In this document: one piece after another, positions 1 to 10,866 of the stretch
Layout of the letters: each line of letters starts with the position of its first letter
Numbering within the stretch: the stretch's first letter is position 1
Origin: Manduca sexta
Taxonomy: Eukaryota > Arthropoda > Insecta > Lepidoptera > Sphingidae
NCBI RefSeq assembly: GCF_014839805.1
Contig: NC_051130.1
Span: forward strand, 1,674,001-1,738,000
DNA: 64,000 bases
Reading direction: 5' to 3'
The notes under the pieces: generated by a model
The model's database searches: none
Seen by the model: only the letters and a program-made list of their open reading frames with translations
Told to the model about the DNA's origin: nothing
Position numbers and translations under genes: made by a program

Positions 1-150
1 ACCCTAAACTGATTGAAAAGAGCAACACCAGAGTTTCTTGCCCGTCCTTCTCTGGTGAAAACTGCTTTCCGAACTGGTGGTAGAGTTAATATTGATGGAA
101 TCTAAATAATGTATAACATTTTACAGATTCAAATAAATCATTTCATTTCA
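1..150 (+). repeat. Dispersed repeat, family E, cut by the window edge
   Basis: Contains AGCAACACCAGAGTTTCTTG and CCGAACTGGTGGTAGAGTTA, ending in AATAAAT-rich DNA. The same family is at 22076-22175 (inverted) and 58308-58625 (direct, interrupted by a MITE). Confidence 0.75.
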
Positions 151-498
151 GTAAGGTTCCGTTAGCAAATGAAGCAGAAAACCATCAAAATTGTTAATAA
201 TAAATTATTCTACTACAGCGTCATTAGAATGCCATGTAAAAAGCAACCTTTACCTCACCTACGTGAAAAACTCACCAAATTTATATTTCGCTCGCCGGGA
301 AATGGTTCGAAAAAATGCGTGTGTAATTGAATAGTGTTATTGAGGTTGTATTGATAATATACTGCGTCGTTTTTTAAAAATAAAAGGTTTTTAGTACTTT
401 GGCATTTTGTAAGCGTTTTTTTATATAAACGCACGTGGCCAAGAATTTCTCGCGTTAAATTTCATTATTTTAGAGCAGAATAATGAAACTGATCGAAT
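151..498. other. AT-rich stretch without recognised feature
   Basis: No open frame, splice-flanked exon or repeat match to the rest of the window was seen. Confidence 0.5.
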
Positions 499-897
499 AT
501 ACTGGTGATAGGTCTCTCATATGTGAGAGTCCATCTGAGTAGGTTCCACTGCAATGACTATTTCTGCCGCCATGCAACAGTATGTAGTCATGTTGTGAAG
601 GTTTATATGCTACGAAAGCAGATGTCGGCGAACTCTATCGTATTTACTTAAGACCAATGTACCTATTTACCCGATATCATGAATAAAAATTTGAATAAAA
701 AAAATTTGACATTGTAGCCAGTGTAACTACTGGACATAATAAGACTTAACATCTTTTATGTCTCAGAATGGCGAGCGCAGTAGAATACCAAACAATACTT
801 CAAGGTGTTGGATGGTATTTCTACCGTTTATGGGCAGTTTTATCACTTACAATCAGTCGTACGGCAAGCTAGTCTCCTCATTCAAAGCAATAAAATA
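499..897 (+). repeat. Metulj-like SINE copy
   Basis: Carries the block ATTGTAGCCAGTGTAACTAC, then CATAATAAGACTTAACATC, GGCGAGCGCAGTAGAATACC and a tail toward TTCAAAGCAATAAAATAAAA. The 5' half (TCTCTCATATGTGAGAGTCC) is separated from the 3' half by about 100 bases of other DNA. This family recurs nine times in the window in both orientations and resembles Metulj-type SINEs of butterflies (from memory). Confidence 0.75.
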
Positions 898-1664
898 AAA
901 TATTTTGTATAGTATTCTACGAAAACTTGGTACCACGTAGACGCTGCCATAATCTTCACCAATACTTTGTTCTGAAACCACGAGGAATCCCCAGTCTTTG
1001 TAATTACGCTCCTACTTTTGAATACTGTGAAAACATTAAGTAAATTGAAGAGAGTTAGTTAAGATTCATCTCGCGTTACTTAATTGCCGAAGTCTGTAAG
1101 TGAGTAACATGGAAACTGCAACAAAACTATCTTTTGAGTCTGCAGGGATTTTAAATATTCACTTAGAAACCTAATTTTAACGTGGATTCAGTCAGGTTCT
1201 GTGAATGCAGCTGAACTTTGTGCTGCGGCCATCATGCTGAAAAAAAAAAGTTGTATATTTGTAAAATTTAGGTAGATATTGTAACTTTGACTTTGCGGAT
1301 GAACAACACCTCAGTCCCCCCATGACCATGAAGCCTGCAGTCTTCGAAACGTCGCGTCGGGAGGAAATTAAAATTAAAACCGCGATAAAATCCGAAAAAT
1401 AGCTTAGAATACGTTGGAATTTATTTAAAATAAAGAACCATGGTCCATACAAAAAGCGGACATGCTCTTTGTGACAATTATTGCAATTCTTTTAATTTAC
1501 ATATTTTTACACAATTACCACGATTTTTATCGACGATTTAATACTTCGAGTTAATGGAAATGAATGCGTATGTATACAATGGATGTACAAAGTGATTGTA
1601 GCGCATCAAACACACGAAGTTAAAATAGTCGTTAAGTTTTCTGAAAAATTTAATTTATCTTAAT
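898..1664. other. Non-coding, with a diverged repeat at 1290-1405
   Basis: The segment with ACCGCGATAAAATCCGAAA also occurs near 15960-16045 and 21905-22025, each after a CCTGAAGGCTG-like block, so it is an old dispersed repeat. The rest holds nothing recognisable. Confidence 0.45.
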
Positions 1665-2375
1665 TAGGGTTCCGTACCTCAAACGGAAAAACGGAACCCT
1701 TATAGGATCACTTTGTTGTCCGTCCGTCTGTCAAGACCCTTTTTCTCAGGAACGCGTGCAGGTATTAAGCTGAAATTTATATCAAATACTCAGGTCTACT
1801 GTTCCTTGGAGCTGTGAAAAAATCAAACTTCTAAGCCAACGCAATCAAAAGATACAGCCGTTTATGTCGCAAATTTTCGAAACTCGCAAGGGAATCAAAA
1901 GCGATACGATACTTCCCGTGAACTCAGAATCTTGATATTTGGTACGAAGCAACGTCTTATAGTACAGATAAAGGAAAAATTGCGAAAACCGTAAATTTTT
2001 AGTTACATCATATAATAAAATTATTTTTAATAATTTTAAAGTTACTACCCCTTCTAAATTGAAATTCATATCAAATACAGGTCTATAATACCTTTAAGTT
2101 GTAACAAAAACAAACTTCTATGTCAACGTAATCAAAAGAAACAGCAATTTAAGGCGCATATACAGGAAAAATTCCGAATACCTTAAATTTTAAGACCTTT
2201 GTCTTTAATTTATGCTCTTCCAGTTTTCCATATTTTAATATTATGGGTTTCATTTGCAATAAAAATACCATAACTGTGACTCGATTGTCGCGATGAGTGA
2301 ACTTTTACTTACAGGTTTGTACGGAACCTCGGTGCGCTATTCCGACTCGCACTTGTTTATCTTTCCGTGAGAACT
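1665..2375 (+). mobile_element. About 700-bp non-autonomous transposon, AGGGTTCCGTAC ends
   Basis: Starts AGGGTTCCGTACCTCAAACG and toward its end has the inverted GTACGGAACCTCGG (2319-2332) before an ACTCGCACTTG tail. An internal block on cagggt-CTACTGTTCCTTGGAGCTGTG is followed by a second, shorter version at 2085-2100, so the inside is partly duplicated. This sequence type is common in lepidopteran genomes. The open frame 1845-2069 inside is not a gene. Confidence 0.6.
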
Positions 2376-2463
2376 GAGAACTGACAAAAAAAAGATGATT
2401 AATGAAATCGTTTAAGTCATTCACAAGTTACGCTACAAAGGGAAATAGAGATTCATTTATATA

Positions 2464-2757
2464 TCACTACATAATATAAAACAAAGTAGCTTTCTCTGTC
2501 CCTATGTATGCTTAAATCTTTAAAACTACGCAACGGATTTTGATGCGGTTTTTTTTTAATAGATAGAGTGATTCAAGAGGAAGGTTTATATGTATAATAA
2601 CATCCATTAAATAGTGGAGAAATACTGTTATTTTGTTATGTTATACCCGTGCGAAGCCAGAGCGGGCCGCTATGTTTTTATATACAACGTTCACAGTTTT
2701 TCTGTAGTGTATTTAGTATCAGCATTGCACCCGTGCGAAGCCGGGGCGGGTCGCTGG
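2464..2757 (+). mobile_element. Non-autonomous Helitron, copy 1
   Basis: Starts TCACTACATA after an A, ends GGGTCGCTGG before a T, with the GC-rich hairpin-like GCGAAGCCGGGGCGGG just inside the 3' end. Near-identical copies are 52936-53219 (+) and 56267-56558 (-). No terminal inverted repeats and no target duplication, as expected of Helitrons; this copy has CTGG instead of CTAG at the end. Confidence 0.8.
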
Positions 2758-2954
2758 TATATATATATAAGACATGTAATATTATATTAAAAGTTGAATT
2801 TTAATACAAAAGCATCGCCTGGAACAAAGAAGTTCAATGGCAATGTATTAGAGTCGGTATTTGACGGCCCTTCGATACCTGCGTCGCATAACGAACACGG
2901 AATATCAGATATCTTAGTTAAACCCTAGTTCCACTGCGGTGAAGCGAGGGCGAA

Positions 2955-3185
2955 ATTGATAGTAGCAGCATATATTTTATATCCGCCCGGATAGCGACCG
3001 CTGTACACAAGGTTTTAATACCCGCCATAGTGGTGCACGTGTGTTGCGATCCGGGATCAGCCTGTGTATATCTGGTCTTACAGGGCGGCATAATTGTGTC
3101 GACTGCCGAGGGGTAATCATCTCTCGTCAGTCGACATTGTATAAGACTTCACTCCACTAACATTCAGGTGCAGTGGCGTCAATTT
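2955..3185 (+). repeat. Dispersed repeat, family D
   Basis: GC-richer block with ATATCCGCCCGGATAGCG, TACCCGCCATAGTGG and CTCTCGTCAGTCGACATT. Other copies are at 25115-25350 (+), 37890-38025 (+, worn) and 43618-43800 (-). Likely a SINE or a LINE 3' end. Confidence 0.7.
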
Positions 3186-3464
3186 GCAGTGCTTGTATTA
3201 AATAAAAATTGCGTTGTTATTATGTTGTAGATCATTCGCATTACTGTCGTGATATCAAGGTTTAAAAAAGTATTTCCTATTTGTTGTAAAACTAAAATAT
3301 ACGAGCACAGTTGTGTTTAATTTTAAGAACAAAACAGTCATAGTTACTGGGCAATGGACACTATGATATTTAAAAATGTATAATATTTAAATGTTCCGTT
3401 ATAAAAATCAAGCTTTATTGGACTTATACTCAAATCTCAACAGTCATCACTACCTTCTAAAAAC
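3186..3464. other. AT-rich stretch, nothing recognised
   Basis: No frame or repeat match seen. Confidence 0.4.
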
Positions 3465-3612
3465 ACATTAACCCTGAAAAGGGTAAGCAGAGGCACAACC
3501 AAAGCACACACTTTTCACCATGCGCTCCGTGATCCGACCCATTATGTGATAATGGGCAAGCCTATCGCCATATCAAACAAAAAGTCCAAACTTCGGGCTG
3601 ACAGTAGAAACT
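3465..3612 (-). repeat. SINE family B fragment
   Basis: Contains ACACTTTTCACCATGCGCTC, GTGATCCGACCCATTATGTGAT and GCCTATCGCCATATCAA, matching the complete copy at 59150-59425. Confidence 0.65.
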
Positions 3613-3934
3613 CAAAACTCAATAGCCCTTAGGGATCGAAGTAGTCGTTCCACACACGCAATACAACGCCACCAAGCCAGTCTTCTAAAACGTGAAGCTA
3701 TAAATAAATCGCAATGGACGCCCACCCTTATCCCACACGAATATTTTTCTCAAACCCGCCGCCATCCCCGGAGAGCTGTTCATTAACCTCGCAGCTTGTT
3801 ATCGGGGATTCCGCTGATCTACGAGCTTGAATTCTCTTAATGCTGAAAAGAGCTCTGGGACCGTAGTCATAAGTTAATGTACTTAAAGTCGAATCTAAAT
3901 TACTGGTAGGTTTCTCGTATTACCTGTCTAGTAT

Positions 3935-4222
3935 TTTTTTTCTTGCTTTAAATGACGAGACGAGCTTGCCGTTCGCCTAATAAGTGATACGACTGCCCAT
4001 AAACAGTAGAAACACCACCCAAAACCTTGAATTACAAAGTATTGTTTGGTTATCCTCTGCGCTCGCCACCCTGAGATATGAGATGTTAAGTCTCATTATG
4101 TCCAGTAGTTACACAGAATATAATGTCCTTCAAATATAACAGTAACTCCACACTGCTGCTCGACATCGCAGAGGTACCTACCCAGGTGGACTCTCATAAG
4201 AGATCTACCACCAGTAGTAAAT
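3935..4222 (-). repeat. Metulj-like SINE copy
   Basis: Inverted copy from ATGACGAGACGAGCTTGCC to GGTGGACTCTCATAAGAG, with poly-T at its left side representing the A-rich tail. Confidence 0.75.
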
Positions 4223-5379
4223 ACACCGCCAAGCAGCAGTGTTGCTATTGTGTTTCGATTTAAACGATATTGTATGTTAATTAAAGAGCATCAGGAGCTT
4301 TAAGATATTTGGCCCCAGGGCAACGAGTGGAGTACCACGCAGTACTTTTTAATCCAAAGTTTTGTAACGTATTGCTATGAGCGGTCGTATTGCTTTCAAT
4401 CAGGCGAGCAGTAAGCCCATCGTATCATTCAATGCAATGAATAAAAACTGACAAAATTCACAGCGAATTTACAGTTAAATCGTAACCGCGGGGCTTAACG
4501 TACGCTGACTTACGTCGCCAATTTCAGAACTTACTCACTTTTCCTAACAGTGAGGTATGACGCAATGACTATTTCTGTGATAAAGAAACTAGCCTATTTT
4601 GGCCTAGTTTTAGATTGCCCAGTATGATTATTGATTATGAGCTTTAACAACTAATGCGTTAGATTGAAAGTCGCAATGCAGTCACACAATGTTTTGTAAT
4701 TTAAAATGAGTGTTGCGTTTGTGGATCTTGGTTTTTTTTAAAACAACCCGCATTCGGATGAATGTGCGCCAAATGCGTCTTTACGCGCCTGACATACGTT
4801 CCCAGTTAAAATGACGTGGTTGTCAAAAATGGTGACATAAATAACCGCCATTTTCATTAAATTATCCCAATCGCCTTTTTCGATCTGTCTCATAAAAGGA
4901 CCAATCAAAACAACGTTTTTTTTTAGATGCTCACAAATGAGTTGTGATTGGTTCATTCTCGGAACAAGATTGAAGATTGAAATTGGGATCATTTGAATCC
5001 GCTGTAAACAATAGGGTAGACTATAAATAAACGAAAATATATTGATTTTACAAAATTCAAACAAACGGAACTAAAGGTCAAATTTGAAATCGAAGCTATC
5101 TTCAAACAACAAGAATATCAATTACATTTTAAAATCTTAACAAGGATAGAATTTAAGAGGTCCCCGGTAATTATTCAAACTTAAAAGGCACAAACAATAA
5201 AGTACGGTCTTAAAACGCGAAAGAGATACTTCAGGCTTCACTTTGTAAACTGGTTGACATTGTCGTTATCAACTTTCTTTTACATGAATACAACTAAATC
5301 TAAAACGGGAATTGAATTTTTCAGTTACTTTTACTTTGTCGTAAAGAATAAAGCTGGTATGTTGCTATCACTACTATAT
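4223..5379. other. Non-coding DNA
   Basis: The 108-codon minus frame at 4738-5064 has low-complexity composition and no family motif; I treat it as chance. No splice-flanked exon was seen. Confidence 0.4.
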
Positions 5380-5665
5380 ACTGTTGTGGTTTTCTTATCT
5401 TGTTACTATAATTCTTACATTTTAAATAAATGTGCCCCGCAGCGTCTGTCTATCTGAACGTTATTAACTCAAAAACTACCTAAAGAAATTCAATACAAAC
5501 AAATGTGTAATTTATTGAGCATAATCTCTTTTCTCATATTGTTTGTGTAGTCCTTACATTATAAAATAAAGTTCCCCAACACGTCTGCTGTCTGATACAA
5601 TTAACTCAAAAACTACCAAAATAAATTCAATACAAACAAATCAAATAAGGAAACATAATCTCACT
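5380..5665 (+). repeat. Two-copy tandem repeat, unit about 130 bp
   Basis: Both units carry a TTCTTACATTTTAAATAAA- or CCTTACATTATAAAATAAA-like block, a CCCC...CGTCTG block and TTAACTCAAAAACTACC followed by AATTCAATACAAACAAAT. The second copy has short deletions. Confidence 0.65.
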
Positions 5666-5713
5666 ATTTTGATTTAACAACATCCAAATAACTCTCTCCG
5701 GCTCTCATCCGTT

Positions 5714-5835
5714 TGTTTTGTGGTTAGCGTCAGCCTGAAGTCTAGAATTTGTGCCCGATATGGCGATATGCTCGCTCTCTATCATAGGACAGAACACGTA
5801 TGCCAAAAAGTCAGTGTCCAGGTTCATTTGCTCCA
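5714..5835 (-). repeat. SINE family B fragment
   Basis: GCATATCGCCATATCGGGCA and the following TTCTAGACTTCAGGCTGA on the minus strand match the SINE-B tail seen at 53745-53880 and 59270-59330. It overlaps the end of a hydrophobic minus frame (5705-5902), so that frame is at least partly repeat. Confidence 0.6.
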
Positions 5836-6008
5836 ATATTGTTTTGATACCAAACAACGTATACAGCACAGAGATAAAGCAATAATAGATTAGTAAAATC
5901 AAAAATGAAGTTTAAACTATAGCACGCTAGTAAAGGCAATTTATCGCAATGCAAAACTCTAAGTGATGTTAAAAATCAGCATTTCGTTCCTTGGTTAACG
6001 CTATAAAT

Positions 6009-6232
6009 GAATATGCAATTTCGAAAAGGACACATATCTGAAAATCTAATAAGTTCAGATAATGGGAAAACCTTATTATTTTCTAAAGTAGTGTAAAAAA
6101 ATAATATTTTTGAGTTACAATTTGGGTTCAATTAGCAATGAAAACTTACAGAAGTTTTGTTGTTATTTGTTATTATATATACATTTCTAGACATTTTATA
6201 GTTATGAGATCCTTTTTCTAAATTGCATATTC
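6009..6232. mobile_element. 224-bp MITE with TIR GAATATGCAATTTCG
   Basis: Terminal inverted repeats GAATATGCAATTTCGAAAAGG and CCTTTTTCTAAATTGCATATTC. A second copy of the same family lies at 46071-46265. No coding capacity. Confidence 0.75.
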
Positions 6233-6270
6233 AATTGTAATTACCATCAGGTCCAGAAAGGTTATTTTAC

Positions 6271-6529
6271 CTTGACATAAATAACAATATTCGTGCAATT
6301 TCATAGACGTTCCAAATTCCAATTCTGTCCAGGCTATTATAATTCCGTACATCTGTATATACATCCGCTTGCCCTGAGTCCTGAAGTCGAACAGGTTCCT
6401 TTCCATTGTCTTCCGCACGTCCTTCACTTGACTATACATCACAGCAAACACGAGCAACAAGGCATCCTTCCAACATCTAAAGCCGTCCATAGCAATAAAC
6501 AGAATACTGTAATGGTAGCGTCGTACGGT
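6271..6529 (-). CDS. Orphan exon-like open frame, possibly chemoreceptor
   Basis: A 259-bp open frame is bounded by an acceptor-like TTTTAG (exon starts at 6529, phase 0) and a donor CAAG|GTAAAA (last exon base 6271, phase 1). It encodes one likely membrane segment (SILFIAMDGF...ALLLVFAVMY) followed by a charged stretch with VKDVRKTMERNLFDF and a second hydrophobic part with YGIIIAWTELEFG. The pattern of a helix followed by a basic cytoplasmic loop recalls insect gustatory or odorant receptors, but no family motif is present. No partner exon was found: the hydrophobic frame at 5705-5902 on the same strand runs into SINE sequence. It may be a relic exon of a decayed receptor or chance. Confidence 0.25.
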
Positions 6530-7521
6530 CTAAAATCTTTTAACAAGACATAAATGAAGCTGAACTTTAAGAAAAAAAATATGAGGGTTACTGTGGCTTC
6601 ATATTTTCCAATAAGTTTGTATGTTTGCGTGAGATAGCTCGTCGACTAGCGGCATCTTCGAGTAATACTGTTGCAGATATCTATTTCAACGAAATCACTA
6701 TGTGAAGTAAGTATTATATTGTGAATAAACTTAATAATATATTATTGTTATTAAGGATATGTATATGTAGCGACAGCGTCGCACATAGTATCACGTAGAT
6801 GCTTGGATGAGTGTTAACTCACTACATCACGTACCACATTAGTATATAAACACCATTTGTACAAAGAATAAATCAGGCCAAATACCAGCTCGTGTCTCAT
6901 TACATCTTGCCATAAAGTAATGGCAAATATATTATTAATAGAAATCTAATCAGCAAGGGCACCAGTAACGAGTATCAAGGGTAATATGGACTGAACAAAC
7001 ATCTCTACATATTTCATAGGTATATTATCCTCTAATTTATTATTCTCACTCCAATTTTTGAACTTCATAAAGACTTGGTTTTAAAAATTGGACCTATAAA
7101 TTTATTTTGTTGAAAATTACTTACGTATTTTAGTTATTTATGTAAAACCTGCTATATTAAAATATATTCTATGCCATTAAATTAGATTTCAATCTATTAT
7201 TCCATTTCAAATAGAATTCTAAATTACCCTATAACAGAAATTTGTTTACTGTCGTTATGTGTATTATCGAAGTATTTTTAAATAGTCCCTTGGAGTGTAG
7301 TTTTAAAACTACATCAGTATTTATCCCTCACTTTAGTAATATTCATTTATATATTACAATATGGACGTTGAGGGAGTTTGCAATCTCTACTACTTCGTTA
7401 TTTGAGATTCTTTTTTGGTTACTACTACGAATTTATTGGGTGAGTGTGTTGCCTAGCCAGAAGCTACTGTACTTATATATTATTCAACTTGTGTGAAGCG
7501 TAACACTTTCTTATTATGCAC
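6530..7521. other. AT-rich non-coding DNA
   Basis: Short open frames only; no recognised gene or repeat. The 84-codon plus frame at 7242-7496 lacks a motif. Confidence 0.4.
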
Positions 7522-8036
7522 TAGCTTTTGCTCGATTTTCCAATAAAAATCCCGATTTATATTTTCCCGGGATAGAAAGTATCTTGTCCAATTATCTCCA
7601 TACGAATATAATAATAATAATAATATCAGCCCTGTATTATATACTGTCCCACTGTTGGGCACGGGCCTCCTCTACTATTGAGAGAGCATAGGCCTTAGTC
7701 CAACACGCTGGCCTAGTGCGGATTGGTAGACTTCACACACCCTCGAAAATTCCTGATAGAGAATTTCTCAGGTATGCAGGTTTCCTCACGATGTTTTCCT
7801 TCACCGTTAACGCATGCGATAATTCACAAAGAATACACACATAATTTTAAAAAAGTCAGAGGTGTGTGCCCTTGGGATTTGAACCTGCAGACATTCGTCT
7901 CGGCAGTCCGTTCCACAACCAACTAGGCTATCGCTCTCCATACCAAATTTCATCGAAATCCGTTGGGTAGTTTTTGACTTTATCGCGTTCAGACAGGCAG
8001 ACAGATGCGATGGGCACTTTGTTTTATAATATATTT
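7522..8036 (-). mobile_element. Helitron-like element split by a SINE
   Basis: The left part begins ACTAGCTTTTGCTCG (inverted CTAGT end) and runs to 7603; the right part resumes at 7935 with CCATACCAAATTTCATCG and ends near TTTATAATATA. The two parts join seamlessly if the SINE and one 9-bp duplication are removed. Similar ends are at 10429, 33787, 37140 and 49702. Confidence 0.65.
7604..7934 (-). mobile_element. tRNA-derived SINE (family A) with 9-bp target duplication
   Basis: Minus-strand head has CGATAGCCTAGTTGG (box A) and GGTTCAAATCC (box B), and the element ends in ATT repeats. TCTCCATAC occurs directly on both sides (7595-7603 and 7935-7943). Confidence 0.85.
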
Positions 8037-9122
8037 ATTAGAACTTTTTAAGAGGATCAATTTCATCATACATATTTGTAAACTCTCAAATGGATTCTAT
8101 ATTCCCTATTTTTGCAATATTTTTCATTGATGCTCCTGTTGGCCGTAGCGTAATTGTATATAGGCTAAGGGCTTTCTCAATAAATGAGCTATTCCACACT
8201 AAAAGGTTTTCAATTCGAACCAGTAGTTCCTGAGATTAACGCGTTCACACACTTTTCAGCTTTATATGTATAGATTTATATGGAATTTAGTAGTCATAAC
8301 TAAATACACGGGGCGTTACGTATATACTACCTATATATAATATTACTTATCTCTATTTCTTTCTTTCAAAGAAAATAACTAATGTTTATTGCAGTATTAC
8401 AAGAAAATACTGCTGGTTGACATATCAAATACGAAAACATACAAATGCCTGAACATTCATATTTTTAATCGACTTAGAAAAGGAGCAGATTCTAAATTCG
8501 ACTGTATTTTATGAATTCTGGTTAAACGTTCATTTATGTGTAGTTAAGTGCGAATATAGCGTGTACTTCAATTTATTTCCCACTGAAAGTGTGATTTTGC
8601 CGCTGCGAATATTTATTTTATAGTCTTATAGTTTAATAGTCGCAATGGCATTAAGGCGTGTAAAATTAAATTAAGATTTTTTTATATTTATTTTCTTCGA
8701 CACTTTTTTATTTTACGCCTATGATTCGAGAACTTGATTGCGAAGTATTTCGGAAAAATAATTATGCAGTTTCATTTAGTAATGTTAAAATTACCATTTG
8801 TATATAAAAATATTTCGAATAATTTTTATTTCTCACAAGAATCGAACAAACCAGTTATGTTCTCATGTCACGCATTAAATGTAAATTTAGCAAACACCCT
8901 GCGTTTAATATTATTTATTAGCATGTCTTCCCCCTCATGCTAATTAAAGAAGGGTTGTTTGTACGTAAAATCATATAAAACAAACATTTATGGCATCTAA
9001 TTTCTGACCCGATAGATGTCCTGTCTTAACTATGAATATTGGTATAGTCTGTTCAGAAAGAACACCGTCGTGGGATTGAAGGTTGCTACTGTGCTTAATT
9101 ACCTCTTTTGTTCAATTCTAAT
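8037..9122. other. AT-rich non-coding DNA
   Basis: Includes a diverged segment with GCTTTATATGTATAGATTTATA that looks like a Helitron-type end; no gene found. Confidence 0.4.
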
Positions 9123-9654
9123 TAGTCCATTGAAAAGTTACATTTGGGGTTGCGTTTTTTAGAGGACGCAATTTTATTTTTTTTAAGTGTAGGGGGGGTC
9201 AGTCTAAAGCTAAAACCAAGTTTGTGGGGTCGCCACCCTTGTCCCACGGCCGCCATCTTGAAAATAGGGGTTGAAATGGTTTTTACGACGTATCTCTTAA
9301 ACTATTTATCTAACAAAAAAAATATATAAACATTTTTTGTTGCAAATTAAATTCTCTACAACTTTGGTCTAGTAACTTTTTGTCGTAGAACTATAAATAA
9401 AAAAGTTATAAGTGAAAATGTTAAGAAATTCAATGTTAAGCAATGTCCATTGCAACGTCATCAGAACGTGTGTTTATGAGGTTCAAAATACTTTTTTTGT
9501 ACTCTCATTAATACCCAAATACCCAAGGGACCATTAGGGAACAAAAGAACATCTGCCTGCTATTATTATTATTATTTCTAACCTCCCTTATTGTAAGAAT
9601 AGCTGATAATATTGTGTTGAAGTTGTCGTTCAACTTATATCTTTTAGTTGTGCT
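9123..9654 (+). repeat. Left arm of the 1.25-kb palindrome
   Basis: Matches 9831-10372 in inverted orientation. It differs mainly by about ten missing bases near 9145-9155 and scattered single changes. The short open frame 9144-9329 in it has a counterpart only through the repeat and is not a gene. Confidence 0.85.
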
Positions 9655-9830
9655 GTGCTTTAAAAGACATTTAAAAAAAATGGTTTAAAAGACTTTCAAA
9701 GTCAAAATGCTAATAAAAAAAAATTAGTTTTCACTAAAGTTAAAGTTAAGTTAATCGTGTCTAAAATCATTCGAAATCGTCTTCACAATTAAAAACAGAA
9801 TAAAATACATCCGCACGTACAGAAATATTA

Positions 9831-10372
9831 AGCACAACTAAAAGATATAAGTTGAACGACAACTTCAACACAATATTATCAGCTATTCTTACAATACGAG
9901 AGGTTAGAAATAATAATAATAATAGCAGGCAGATGTTCTTTTGTTCTCTAATGGTCCCTTGGGTATTTGGGTATTAATGAGAGTACAAAAAAAAGTATTT
10001 TGAACCTTATAAACACACGTTCTGATGACGTTGCAATGGACATTGCTTAACATTGAATTTCTTAACATTTTCGCTTATAACTTTTTTATTTATAGTTCTA
10101 CGACAAAAAGTTACTAGATCAAAGTTGTAGAGAATTTAATTTGCAACAAAAAATGTTAATATATTTTTTTTGTCAGATAAATAGTTTAAGAGATACATCG
10201 TAAAAACCATTTCAACCCCTATTTTCAAGATGGCGGCCGTGGGACAAGGGTGGCGACCCCACAAACTTGGTTTTAGCTTTAGACTGACCCCCCCTACACT
10301 TCAAAAAAATAAAATTGCGTCCTCTAAAAAACGCAAGGTAAGGCCTAAAAAATGTAACATTTCAATGGACTA
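9831..10372 (-). repeat. Right arm of the 1.25-kb palindrome
   Basis: Inverted copy of 9123-9654; begins AGCACAACTAAAAGATATAA next to the 176-bp spacer 9655-9830 and ends CAATGGACTA. Confidence 0.85.
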
Positions 10373-10428
10373 TATATAGAAAACAATAATCGATGATCGC
10401 AAACCACACAAAATATAATAATACTAGC

Positions 10429-10555
10429 TTTTGCTCGCGGCCTCGCCCGCGTGAAGTAGCACTCCGGGATTAAAGTCCCACTATATATTTTCCCGAGATA
10501 GAAAGCCTATAACCTCACCAAACTTTCGCATTTATAATATTAGTAGTATATAAGA
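10429..10555 (-). mobile_element. Short Helitron-like relic
   Basis: ACTAGCTTTTGCTCGCGGCC at the left and CTTTCGCATTTATAATATTA at the right are the two ends of a common lepidopteran Helitron-like element whose middle has been lost. Confidence 0.6.
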
Positions 10556-10729
10556 GTTCGTTTGTTTAACCGCTTTAATCTCAGGAACTACTAAGCCGAT
10601 TTTTTTATCGCTAATAGGAAGCTACATAACTCTTGAGCGCTACAGACTACGTTTTATGCGGGGAAATTACAAAGCGACAATTTCATCCCGCAAGAACTAT
10701 TTCGTGTGGCGCATGCAATACTGCTTAGC

Positions 10730-10866
10730 AGTAAAAATAAATATAGAACAACCTGTCCCATTTCATAATTTCTACATCTGAATAGGCAATCTTTGTTGAC
10801 AGTAGAAATAAGTATAGATCATCCTGTCCCATTTCATCATTCCTATATCTGAATAGGCAATCATTG
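10730..10866 (+). repeat. Two-copy tandem repeat, unit about 70 bp
   Basis: AGTAAAAATAAATATAGAAC and AGTAGAAATAAGTATAGATC start two successive units, both with CCTGTCCCATTTCAT and CATCTGAATAGGCAATC or its close variant. Confidence 0.75.

Larger units (their letters stand above)
9123..10372. mobile_element. 1.25-kb fold-back element with arms over 530 bp
   Basis: The left arm 9123-9654 and right arm 9831-10372 are reverse complements of each other with few mismatches; a 176-bp spacer separates them. The ends read TAGTCCATTGAAA and TTTCAATGGACTA, so a TA duplication (Tc1/mariner style) or an AG...CT terminus is possible. The arms contain a TGTAGGGGGGGTCAGTC run and a GCGGCCGTGGGAC stretch and, near the loop, an (ATT)n run. 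No transposase frame lies inside. It is best described as a fold-back or long-inverted-repeat non-autonomous transposon. The lack of decay between the arms suggests either recent insertion or ongoing conversion. Confidence 0.85.

Noticed and set aside
4738..5064. 108-codon minus frame
   Set aside because: No motif, low-complexity composition, no splice partner; does not look like a protein.
5705..5902. Hydrophobic minus frame that could follow the 6271-6529 exon
   Set aside because: Its second half is SINE family B sequence, so it cannot be a conserved exon as it stands.
9655..9830. Possible transposase gene in the palindrome loop
   Set aside because: The spacer is only 176 bp, AT-rich and without an open frame.
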